Below are positions 54,840 to 64,000 of a stretch of DNA of 64,000 bases, piece by piece. Where the stretch lies: contig JAXRKP010000188.1 in the NCBI GenBank assembly GCA_037039925.1, positions 354,116 to 418,115 of the forward strand. The letters are read 5' to 3'. The DNA comes from Doris montereyensis. Taxonomy: Eukaryota; Mollusca; Gastropoda; Nudibranchia; Dorididae. The translations under genes were made by a program, and so were the position numbers. Positions within the stretch are counted from its first letter, which is position 1; every line of letters starts with the position of its first letter. The notes beneath the pieces are model-generated. The model did no database searches. It was not told the origin of the DNA and worked only from the letters and a program-made list of their open reading frames with translations.

Positions 54840-55145
54840 GGGGACTCGGTAGTCCAGAGGCAAGGTGTCGGACTCAACCAATAGGTAGCGGGCTCGAGCC
54901 CCGCGAACGGCTGAAAAATTACCTTCATTTTCTTCGAGTAAAATCTACCCCTGGTCCAGGTAGGTGGATCGACACCTAGTCCTATCAGAGACGGACGATA
55001 AAAAAGGAGGTCCTGTGGTCAGTTTACAACACTCTGTGCACGTTAAAGATCCCTTGGCTGTTTAAATGGCAGTCAGAGAAAATTTTAAATCCTACAAAAA
55101 ACCCCAAGATCACTTTAGTGTGGATGTGGGTAAATCAAATCATTA
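54840..55145 (+). repeat. tRNA-derived SINE, family A
   Basis: GGGGACTCGGTAGTCCAGAG head, GTAGCGGGCTCGAGCCCCGC as box B, TGGTCCAGGTAGGTGGATCG, ACACCTAGTCCTATCAGAGA, GTTAAAGATCCCTTGGCTGT, TTTAGTGTGGATGTGGGTAA and an ATCA tail. The best-preserved copy in the window. Confidence 0.9.
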
Positions 55146-55927
55146 AAAAGCTCCATTCATCAAGACCAGCACAAACCTCCAAAGACACAGCTCTCCTTTA
55201 AAACAGCTGGAAATAAAAAGTGCACAATCCTCATCTTTCGATTTGATGTCATGGCTGACATGAGTATGTCGATGGGTCAGTCAATTCCTGGCAGCGTCCA
55301 GACGGAAGTCGCCGAGCCAAACTTAGAAAACATCATACAATACAGGAGTAGCAACGAGGACAGCAACAGTATCTACAAACGCAGATTTTATTGAAAACAA
55401 AGAAACCGTAGGTGCTGATGATCAAGAAACAAACAACCAAGAGTAACGACAATGTTATGTTATGTTATCAATCGCACTTGACGACCTCCATTGTCGGAAA
55501 CACAATCAGTATCACTCAAAAGTATCAGTGAATCAAATGACCTTGAGGACATGATGACAGAAACAAAACTATTCTTGCTTGCAGAGAATGATGATCTAAT
55601 TGATTATTGCGTTACCAATCAAAGGATTGGAAACGGTGAAGACAGCCCATATACAAAAATGCAACACCTGCCCAGACAATTTCGGTTAAGGACTGCAACT
55701 ACGGAGAATGTGCAGATATTCTGGTATTATATTTTCAAGTTAACCTTCTTATTCTTATGTTTTGTAATTCTCCGATAATTATCAATCTGTAATTAGTGTA
55801 ATGGTTTGATTATTGATTCCTCCTAATGGGTGTCATTTTCTGTTTGCCCTTTATGTGTAGTGGTGAGTGTTTTAATTCAAAGCAAATTGACAGAGAGATG
55901 AATTAATGTTTGAAGAATTATAATATA
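55146..55927. other. Intergenic, unassigned open frames
   Basis: Two short + strand frames (about 55243-55395 and 55491-55778) have ordinary codon content but no domain I recognise. No splice or promoter context is clear. They may be relics of a mobile element. Confidence 0.3.
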
Positions 55928-55929
55928 TA

Positions 55930-57221
55930 CAGTAGAAATACTTTAAAACCGAAATTTTGGGGACCCTCTAAACCATTTTGGTTTAAAGCAAGTTTCTTTT
56001 TTTTGATGTTTTTAAAGGGGGGTAACTATGTTTGGATTGGGTTGTTTCCCTTTGTTAACGTTGATGAATAGAGGCCCTCTTGATGACCATAGTAGTAATG
56101 TAATTGTTTTGATTGTTGGTTTGTTTTTTTTTGGGGGGGGGGGGGGGGGGTTATTTTTATTTTCCCCATTCATACTCTCATTCACACTTAATACAAAATA
56201 CAGATTTGGATCATCGGGTATTCATTTTTCATTCACTATTCAGTCTCTTCATCTTTATTTCATTAAAACAAGAAGGAAAATAGGAAAGGGGCGGTATAGA
56301 GTCTATCCACGTAGACGGGCGAAACTTCGTTTCTTCACGAACGAGCCTTTTTGTAGCATCTCCCTGTCCTTCAAAATGGTTGATAATGTTGAGTTCGGGA
56401 TGCCATACTTTTTACATATCTCCGTCTTGTTTGATTTTTTTTGTCCACTTCCAAAAGAATATTGAGTGTGTATGTGTATGCACAGTGCTTTCTTTTAGAC
56501 ATCTTTGACTGGCTGAATTCAATCTAAAAAACCCAGAAATGATCAAAAGTTCTCGTGATAGATAAATGAATTAAATGAATGATGCACAGCGACTAGGAGA
56601 CGAAGTGAATGGAAATGAAATGCATCAATGCTAAACTCTACACACCCCTATCCCCCTGTTGAAAAAGGCCTAAAACAAAGCAGACACACACACACACACG
56701 CGCGAACACACATTAAACGGCGTACCAATGCGAAGCTATCTAACACTACACTTAGGCCTTACCACGTGCTTACAACACTACAACACTATACACTTACCAC
56801 ATGCTTACAACACTATACACTTACCACGTGCACTTTACACTTACCACGTGCTTAGCAAGAACATCTCGCCTGCGTGGTTCTACACCCCCACCTCCCCCTT
56901 CCCGTGCCAGTCCCCGCTGTCTTCCCTTTTCGCCGTCTGAGCGATGCGCGGTGATTGAAGGGTTTGACTACCACCCCCCCTCATCTCCTCGGTTACACTC
57001 TTTATTTCATATCAATAGGCATTACGTGTGACCCTTTGCGGAATTATTGAAATTGAAGAGGATGAAACGAAAGAAAAAGAGGAAAAGTTGTTTCGGTTTA
57101 AAGACATTTGCACTTAGAAGCATTTCGGTTTATCATACGAACTGATACAAAGACAAAGAAGAAACTTGTACAATTTATCAATTTCTTTGCGGTTCATCGA
57201 CTTTTTAAAGTATTTCTACTG
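55930..57221. mobile_element. Non-autonomous pogo/Tigger-like DNA transposon
   Basis: Terminal inverted repeats CAGTAGAAATACTTTAAAA at the left end and its complement TTTTAAAGTATTTCTACTG at the right end, each flanked by TA (55928-55929 and 57222-57223). Subterminal AACCGAAA and CGGTTTAAAG motifs are also repeated. CAGT..-type ends with a TA target are typical of pogo/Tigger elements. The interior holds a poly-G run (about 56135-56150) and CA and CACTTACCACGTG repeats, but no transposase. Confidence 0.7.
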
Positions 57222-57339
57222 TATATTCATTTTCACCAAAACTACCTGAATGGCTTCACATATGTTGATGAAATGTGAGTATTGTTATGTTATATCTTGT
57301 GAATATGTGGGGGAGAAAAAAGAAAACAGTAAGATGAAA

Positions 57340-57560
57340 GATAAGTGAAAGAGGGAAAAAGAAAAGAAGTAGGATCTTCATCATATGCAGTGATCTCAGG
57401 GTAAAAGTAAGAACAGACAGTGAGACAAAAAAGAAGATAGTGAATGAGTGAGAAAAAGGAAAGTGAAGTAGGATCTTCATCATATGCAGTGATCTCAGGG
57501 TAAAGTAAGAACAGACAGTGAGACAAAAGATAGTGAATGAGTGAAAGGAAAGAAGTAGGA
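57340..57560 (-). repeat. Two-copy tandem repeat containing Rep-A core
   Basis: GAAGTAGGATCTTCATCATA, TGCAGTGATCTCAGGGTAAA, GTAAGAACAGACAGTGAGAC occurs twice about 100 bases apart. TGCAGTGATCTCAGGGT is the reverse complement of the Rep-A core. Confidence 0.8.
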
Positions 57561-57649
57561 TCCACTCAGCACACCGCCTACCTAGAGACACAACAATAGA
57601 TCCATTAAAATTAAAGATATTCACACAAAAAAAAAACACAAAATTCATC

Positions 57650-58502
57650 TCATTGTATTTTTACTCATTGCTTTCTTTTATTCACAGTCATAATTTTTTA
57701 AAATGTGGTGGTTTCTGACCAAGAATACTTCATAGAAATTGAAGCCAGCCTACAAAGAATTCAAAGATACCATGTATACACACAATTTATGTACACATTT
57801 TACTCACACACATCATGTATTTAAATGGGAGAGGAAATGGATATAAAAAACACCACAAAAACCAATTTTTTCATTATCAAGATACACAGTGAGCTGAGAG
57901 AGAAACAGCTTTTAAATGCATATACCCAGACAATGACAAATTATTTCTTGCTGTCCTATTTTTACCCCTTTAAGATTTCATTTCAGTGTGTATCAGTCGA
58001 ATGAGCACAAAATATGTATACATAAAACTGCAAACATTTCACAACACATGACTTTGATTGACCTTGATGCAGAAATTTTTGTGCCTTAAAATTGAGACAC
58101 ATTCAGTGCTCAAAGTAAAAAAAAGACTTTCAAAAATAAAAGCTGCCCATTAGTTAATTTTTAAACAAAAAAGTTATTCCGTTATTTTTCAGTTTATGTT
58201 CCAAAGGAGAAAGAAATAAATGGGCGAAACTTACAATATACACTCTCATGCACAGAAATACAATAATACACATACAAGTTGCCGATGCGAGTGTGTAAAA
58301 AGATAATGGAGCCAATGAATGCTTACATTCTCTGATAATAAATAAGAATACAACGATGAAGAAACATAGTGAGATGATGATCAATTTATGGAGAGGATGA
58401 AAACATCATGAGTGCCCAGGCAGATGAAAGAGCTGCAAACAATCTACTGACGGGCAGAATGCGGCCACTGCTGCAGGAAACAAGTCTTTAAGGCATTTGC
58501 AT
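57650..58502 (-). other. 3' UTR of the eIF1 gene
   Basis: Non-coding DNA downstream of the eIF1 stop. On the minus strand an AATAAA (57677-57682) provides a plausible poly(A) signal. The end is inferred. Confidence 0.5.
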
Positions 58503-58517
58503 CTAGAACCCGTGCAC
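58503..58517 (-). CDS. eif1: eIF1 last coding exon (VHGF stop)
   Basis: On the minus strand TTTTTTTACAG is followed by GTGCACGGGTTCTAG, coding Val-His-Gly-Phe and stop, the conserved end of eIF1. Only 15 coding bases. It joins in phase 0 to KDQVK. Confidence 0.9.
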   Translation of the reverse strand: MHGF

Positions 58518-61500
58518 CTGTAAAAAAATAATAATTACATGTGTAAGAAAGAGAAAGTGATAATAATGCAAATACCAGTCTTGCTTTAGTTTTCTTTCCA
58601 GTGTACACTCACTCACCCCCCCCCCCCCCCCCACCTATACCGCCATTCTCGCTTACTGTCATTTTTTCACATTTAAGAATATGACAGGATTACTTTTTTA
58701 TGTTTGAGACGTGACATACACGGAGCAAAAACATCTAACGCCAAAAGACCAAAAGAGAACATAATATATACATATATATATAGTGTCCAGTGGGCTCATG
58801 TCTACTCCTAATTCTTTTGGTAACTGTCTCATTTGAATGAATTGTCGAGGCTGCGATATTTACGCGCTTAGGGTCATGCCATGTCATCATGAGTATTTTG
58901 TCGTCGCGTGCAGAAACAGGGGGATCTCCTTTTTTCATTTTTTACTCGCGCGATTTTAGAGATTATGGAAAATTCTTTCTGTTTTCACGGATCGTGCCTA
59001 CAGCCCCAATTTGTTGCTTTGTCAGATCATTGAATAGGTTCATAGAGGAATAATAATTGTCGCAGAAGAGCGTATGACCTTTATTTTCAAAACCCTCCAA
59101 AAGATCCTTGACGACACCTTCCGTGAGAGATTTTTCTCTTGTAACAAATGTATCCTTCCCAGTGTAAACTATGAATTTAAGCAGGTAGTGTGACTGGGAA
59201 TCAGCCAGAACAAACAACTTGAGACCAAACTTGTGTGGTTTAGCAGGAAGATATTGTCTAAAATACACCCTCTCTTTATATGCGACCATCGTCTCGTCAA
59301 TTGAGAGTTTTCTTTGGGGGCTAAAAAACCACATGTATACAAAGGCTGTAGGATGTCCATCAAAATCAAAGGCCTTATTTTGAATAAAGGATCATATCCC
59401 TCTTGGTGTCTTGGGACATAATCATCATTGTTGTTGAAATGCAAGAAGGTGATCAACTGGTAGCGGTCACGTGAAAAACTTTACTGTACGGGGTTTCATT
59501 CAGCCAAAAATGTTTATTCCAGTGGTCAACCTCTGCTGCCTTTGCACACAACCCCATACCTTTTTGCAAACCTATCACAGCATTTAGTTCTATGTCATCA
59601 ATGACATTCCATTTTGTTTCTTTACGGATAAGTTCAATGACTACATCAGGAAATAGAAGTCTAAAATAAGAAATAGGTTTCACCTTGTCCTCTTCACTCA
59701 ACTCTATATTATGTGGGCCTGTCCTTTCAGTAAAATCCATAAGCCATTCAACAGGATTCCCAGTTTCCTCATCCACTAAAACATTCAAAAGCCATTCATT
59801 GTCACCACTATCAGTATCACCTATACCACGCCCCCTTCTGCCACACCCACCACTTGTTTGTGGCCAAATTTCGTCATCACTATTATCAGAACCACTAGAA
59901 CCGGCTCTAGATCTAGGCTCTGACTCACCGGTATCATTACTTTTATCAGAATCGTCGTTATCAGAGTCAAAATTGTCACCAGAATCAGAATGTCGGCACA
60001 CTTCATCTTCATCATCTGAATCCATGATCTCGATGTAAACAAACAGTATTTACTATGAAAAGTTGATAAACGTCTATCTATGAGGCTCAAACTTTTTTTA
60101 TAAACTCTATCAGCATGTTATCGAGGATAGGAAGTCACAGCAGTTAAGTTACAAGTTCGTACTTTTCTTATTTCACATTTTTCTCGCGTCATACACGTAT
60201 GCCGCTTTCCGGCGTATCTCACAACTCAGCGACCATTATCGATCGACGCCTTAGGGCGCATGTAGCAACCAAAGAGTTAAGAGATAGCAAAGGACGGTGA
60301 GGCAAGTAAATTAGTGTATGTAATGTATATCAATCAAGGGGCGTAACTGGCAAAATTCTTGGTCACAATTACACTGTTCTGCCTGGGTCCGTCAACCGAG
60401 GGTTTCCTGGCATTTATTTGGTGACGGAACGCTCGTGCATCTGGTTTGGAGAGTTCCTTAGTTCCTAATAAGATGTGAAGTCTGTGTTTGTGTTCAGCGA
60501 CACCTCAGGCGGGAAGTCCACAGCAGGTGCTTTACCATTGATGACTCGCACGCTCCGGATGGTGTTAATGAATGACAACCGATGCTTTTTGTCCCGTTTT
60601 CTTGAAAAATTCTGTGATTATACGCCTTTCTTCTATCTCTTTTATGCATCATGGGTATATCGTGTGTGCCATTCTACTAAAACCGATAAGCTTCATGAGT
60701 GAGAATGCGATATGTATAGGCCGATATTTGCCAAAAGAGAGATAAAGAGACACGAGAGAGAGAGAGAGAGAGAGAAAAGACACAATCTCTCTTCCTCTCT
60801 CTGATGCATACATACAAACACTCACATACAATACAAGAAATATGATATTGTGTGAAAATTACTTTTATCATCGAAAGGATTCATCTCTTCATATGAGTGC
60901 GTTTTGATCATATATCATCACAATTACATTTTCTTTGAGAAGGAATACTTATTAAATTTATTTCTCTCGAATGGAAAATATTCAACCTACTAAATGTTTT
61001 CTTAAGAAGCAACCCAAAACGTCTGGCTGGCGGTTGCATTGTTAACTCTAGTTGAAAAGGACGAATAAAACAACTTTCTCATTACCGCTCCCAAGTCAAA
61101 ATCGTTTTCATGGCCTGTAAACATTGCTCCACAGGGGAAATGAGTACATAACTTTTTTCTCTAACACATATACTCCGCTATTTTGTATCTTTTAGCTCAA
61201 TACAACAATAAGCTGTTCAGTCCAACTAACTTCCAGCCATTACTTACCTTAACCTGATCCTTTGTTGCCAGTCCACATTTCAAGAGTAAATCCTTTATAC
61301 TTTCTCTCTGATCTCCTTGCAACTGGATGACCTCCCGTATTCTGGATGTTCTATGACTGTACCATTGCAGCTAAATTCCTGTCAAAGGCAAAACACTTTG
61401 TATTGATGTGGTCAGGACAAAACAATGTTCATTTTTACAGGTAAATCAGAATTTAAACTCCTTACGTCATTATACACAAGAGGGTGAATGTTTCTCTTAT

Positions 61501-62324
61501 CAGTTAATGATGTTTCCATAAACTCTTACAGCCCGAAAATTTCAATTGTACTTTTATGAAATCGCAAATAACACCATGTTAAAAGACTTAGCTTCAATTC
61601 TTCCTGGAATGAAAGAATGAAAAATCATTGACAGCAAATCACATTCACAACCGTACGACTGCAGAGAGCAGCAAAAAGTCAACTGAAAATTTCCTACCTT
61701 AACACAAAAAAAATCACACCTAGGAAATGAAATACTCTCCGGACACCAGAAACGGAGAACACTTAATCTACTGAGAAGAAAATGTAAGTTTTGAAGGCTT
61801 TTCTATAACTAGATTGAACTCTGCCAATTATAAATCTTCCTCTGTTCTACTTTTAGCTATTCTGCTATCAGGCGTGCGTGCATGATATCCCTTCGATCAT
61901 CAAACTCCTCTATTCTTACTAAACACTTGCATTTGCCTTTCGGTCATACGTTAACTCCAGACTCTCTGTATATACTCTCTCTCTAATACATACATGCACG
62001 ATTAGTCGCATTTAAGACACAAACATTCTGTCTAGCCTTCTTACACACACACATGTGCAATTGGACTTAAAATGCGGCAACAATTTCAAGCTATAGTTTG
62101 TAAGTTGGGTAAGAATATGATATATCATTGTTCACAGGGTATAGACTCTAAAAAGATGAAACAAACATTGCCAACCTTCTTTGCCACTTTGACAATCTTC
62201 TTAAAGTCATATCTAGGATGAAGGCCTTGCACAGTGGTCAGAGTCTTTCGTCCATTTCTTTGCTGGATACGTACATGAACTAAACTAGATGAGGCCTCAT
62301 TTTCTTCTGTTTCTTTGAAGGCGT
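58503..62324 (-). CDS. eif1: Eukaryotic translation initiation factor 1 (SUI1 family), 5'-partial, three exons seen
   Basis: Small ribosome-associated factor that keeps the 40S subunit in the scanning-competent state and enforces start-codon accuracy. Exon 62324-62176 encodes AFKETEENEASSSLVHVRIQ, QRNGRKTLTTVQGLHPRYDF, KKIVKVAKK. Exon 61378-61248 encodes EFSCNGTVIEHPEYG, then VIQLQGDQRESIKDLLLKCG, LATKDQVK. The last exon, 58517-58503, encodes VHGF and stop. This is the near-invariant SUI1 domain. The first coding exon, with the start Met, was not found. Intron 2 of those visible (58518-61247) carries a piggyBac remnant. One G is missing in exon 61378-61248. The gene is convergent with the LRP gene. 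Confidence 0.9.
58735..60281 (-). mobile_element. piggyBac-family transposon, broken
   Basis: Starts at Met 60025 with an acidic Ser/Asp-rich N-terminus. It continues in shifted frames: RDRYQLITFLHFNNNDDYVP, DPLFKIRPLI, then KLSIDETMVAYKERVYFRQY, LPAKPHKFGLKLFVLADSQS, then GHTLFCDNYYSSMNLFNDL and KKGDPPVSARDDKILMMTWH. SIDET and FCDNYYSS hold the first two catalytic Asp residues. The third Asp (GVDxxDQ region) and the cysteine-rich C-terminus are missing. At the 5' side TTAA (60278-60281) adjoins CTCTTTGGTTGCTACATGCG, a plausible terminal repeat and target site. No matching left end was found. Confidence 0.85.
59453..60025 (-). pseudogene. piggyBac transposase, N-terminal part
   Basis: A 190-codon frame beginning MDSDDEDEV. 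Residues 1-70 are acidic and Ser-rich, as in many piggyBac N-termini. Then WLMDFTERTGPHNIELSEED, PISYFRLLFPDVVIELIRKE and NAVIGLQKGMGLCAKAAEVD match the N-terminal core. A frameshift at about 59455 ends it before RDRYQLI. Confidence 0.8.
60282..61247. other. eIF1 intron sequence right of piggyBac
   Basis: AT-rich with a short GA/CT tract (60750-60780). No coding signal. Confidence 0.4.
61248..61378 (-). CDS. eif1: eIF1 middle exon, one-base deletion
   Basis: Acceptor TTTGACAG and donor GTAAGTA on the minus strand. EFSCNGTVIEHPEYG is followed by a frame change. Adding one G to the GGG at about 61340 restores EVIQLQGDQRESIKDLLLKC. Length 131 against 132 expected agrees. Because eIF1 is essential and nearly invariant, this break is more likely a sequence error than decay. 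Confidence 0.9.
62176..62324 (-). CDS. eif1: eIF1 upstream exon
   Basis: Minus-strand acceptor TTTTTAG, then AC completing an Asp codon, then AFKETEENEASSSLVHVRIQ and on to VKVAKK. The frame is intact at 149 bases. The donor reads GTTGGC, a weak match to consensus, but the junction to EFSCNG is in phase and conserved. Confidence 0.88.
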
Positions 62325-63820
62325 CTAAAAAGAGAAAACAAGATAAATGTTATCAGTGGGATTTTGAAAAGACTTATGGTCCATCTAATTTTAATACCAT
62401 ACATGATTAAAACTTGATAATCTCTCTCGCCGCTCTTCAACTAAACCTACACCATGAAGCGTTCCCAAGTCATAGGTACAACAGTAGACAATACACTGCA
62501 GCGGTGCCAAAGCAGTAGTTATGGAAGAAGGCTTGGAAACATGCGAGCAGGATTTTTGTTTTTCTCATTAACATGATACAACTGCGAAACAATCAGCAAT
62601 GGGGTCCATACTTTCAATCTTGTAATAATTACCCGTCACCAGGAAACAACAATTGCGTATTATGAAGAAGAAGGCAGGCATAAAGAGTATAATTATATTG
62701 ATTCTTTCTCTTAACGCAGGGGGAGTACCCCTGAACTCCCACTCGCACCTCAGGATTATAAAACTATGAAACTTAAATAAGAGCAAGAAATGACTATTCG
62801 CAATGACAAATACCTGAAACAAAAAATGATCTTCGTCAGTATAGGATGTATTGCCAAGAAAGGCACCAGCAACAAAACCTTCACCGAAAAGAAAAGCGCT
62901 TTTGACGACAGTGGTTCTTCCCCCCCACCCCTCCACTATCTAGTCCCATAGAGCGCCCACTAGACTAGCACAAACTTGTGTCTTTATCGATCGATAATTG
63001 TAATGGACTTCTAAACCTCCTGTATTGCCAATTATCTCGTGATTATTTATTAAAACGTAATAAATCATGAAAGCCTATTGATTGCCGGACTTCTTTACAT
63101 GCGTTTCCCTCACGATAAGCCAAAGCAGGTTGTGCTAATGCAACTGAATCTAACCTGAACAGTCTCCAAATCTAACCTGATCAGTCTCCTTTCTGATGGC
63201 CGGTCATCGTCTACATTTTTGTGCAGACGTCAGCGGATGGCCATAAGGGACATCCAAAGACAAAATATTAAAAGCCGACCGGACAATTTAAAAATAAAAA
63301 TTTCATGATTTCTCAATAGTCTTACACAAGATGAACTATGAGAAAATAGCTTGACTCGATATTACCGTTATTAGAGAGAGAGAGAGATCTGTACATATCA
63401 AATCACGCAAGTCACATCTATTCTAGATTTAATGGTAAATCGTTCCCATCCACCATATTATTCATCTGTAATTTGTCACATCCAGGGGGAATTAGTGACT
63501 GTGTCAAATAATAACAAAATAAAATCCATCATTAGATCTAGATCTACCGTACATCTATATCTAGAAGTTTTAATCTATCAATTACGCATTACAAAAATAC
63601 AAAGTCTATTCCTAATTTAACTGGGATCATGCTCAGGTCCATCATTAATGACGAGAGTGGCAAAGGCAATCCGTCAATGGCAAACCAAATGAGGGACGAG
63701 CTCCTAAAAATTAATGACGGATAGTGGCAAAATACATCTAGAATCTAGATCTATCCATCATACTTGCGAATAGCTGGCCTAAGAAGAATATCACAATACA
63801 ATTGAGTGATAATATTAACG
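62325..63820. other. 5' side of eIF1, first exon not identified
   Basis: No ATG-containing exon joining in phase 1 to AFKETEE was found. A minus-strand stretch at about 62897-62813 reads CTTTTCTTTTCGGTGAAGGT and ends TTTTTTGTTTCAG/GTATTTG. It has a pyrimidine-rich start like 5'-TOP leaders and could be an untranslated exon; this is speculative. Several TCTAGATCTAGATC motifs occur near 63535 and 63740. Confidence 0.3.
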
Positions 63821-63825
63821 GAGTG

Positions 63826-63912
63826 ACTATTTTCACCGTACGGTGAAAATATCATACCAGGCTATTATCACCGTACAGTGATAATAATTTGGTAGGCTAT
63901 TTTCACCGTATG
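63826..63912. repeat. Tandem palindromes, ATTTTCACCGTACGGTGAAAAT type
   Basis: A perfect palindrome ATTTTCACCG/TACGGTGAAAAT at about 63828-63849, an imperfect one ATTATCACCG/TACAGTGATAAT at about 63866-63887, and a half-site ATTTTCACCGTA at about 63900. They are spaced 38 and 34 bases apart by GGCT-containing linkers, then comes CAGCCAATCAGAAGCC, an inverted CCAAT-like box. Probably the end of an uncharacterised mobile element. Confidence 0.6.
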
Positions 63913-64000
63913 TATCAGCCAATCAGAAGCCGGGAAAGAAACTGTGACTGGAGGGACTTCATTGTATCTTTTGAAATATTGGCCAGAAGGGTCTAAAACA

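Noticed and set aside
57256..57648. 130-codon minus-strand frame rich in Phe and Leu
   Set aside because: Comes from a purine-rich two-copy tandem repeat; no motif or splice context.
62568..62936. Minus-strand 122-codon frame as the first eIF1 exon
   Set aside because: Its peptide has no similarity to the eIF1 N-terminus and does not join in phase; at most part of it could be an untranslated leader.

Overview
The window is animal nuclear DNA: AT-rich, with short exons bounded by GT-AG introns, dense dispersed repeats, tRNA-derived SINEs, several LINE clades, DNA transposons and long dinucleotide and trinucleotide tracts. Its LRP2/megalin-like gene, eIF1 gene, RNase H-bearing I/Nimb-type LINE, piggyBac, Mutator-like and pogo-like elements suggest an invertebrate. 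A mollusc, probably a gastropod, is my best guess, but that is inference.

Two host genes are visible and they converge. On the + strand, 3604-46044 is the 3' two-thirds or less of a giant endocytic receptor of the LDL-receptor-related family. In order it encodes part of a YWTD beta-propeller, an EGF module, about ten LDL-receptor class A modules (nearly one per phase-1 exon), two EGF modules, a second YWTD propeller, two EGF modules, a transmembrane helix, and a cytoplasmic tail with an FSNPVY endocytosis signal. This is the C-terminal architecture of LRP2 (megalin). A roughly 2-kb 3' UTR ends near 48085. On the - strand, 58503-62324 is eukaryotic translation initiation factor 1 (SUI1 family) in three visible exons; the first coding exon was not found.

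The rest is mobile or repetitive. The main pieces are: an I/Nimb-like LINE (1-2430, -) and a related 3' fragment (48560-49250, -); a family of RTE-like LINE copies (10614-11945 +, 35805-37048 -, 39400-41060 +, 50170-51300 +, with linker fragments near 30.9-31.3 and 54.25-54.5 kb); a CR1/L2-like LINE (51300-53140, -); LINE 3' termini at 20.35 and 21.66 kb; Mutator-like transposase remnants (42500-44080, -); a broken piggyBac copy (58735-60281, -) inside an eIF1 intron; a pogo/Tigger-like TIR element (55930-57221); two SINE families; and a short dispersed repeat, called Rep-A here, with the core CCCTGAGATCACC.

Two patterns stand out. First, conserved exons of both host genes carry isolated 1-base indels, mostly in homopolymers, while splice sites and protein motifs are preserved. 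This looks like sequence error rather than gene decay. Second, several otherwise unique or coding segments (an LDLa exon with its 3' splice site, a LINE reverse-transcriptase segment, the Rep-A tail, the region around a cytoplasmic-tail exon) appear as local tandem or decimated copies. These are either unusual local amplification or assembly artefact. I found no convincing new biological system.
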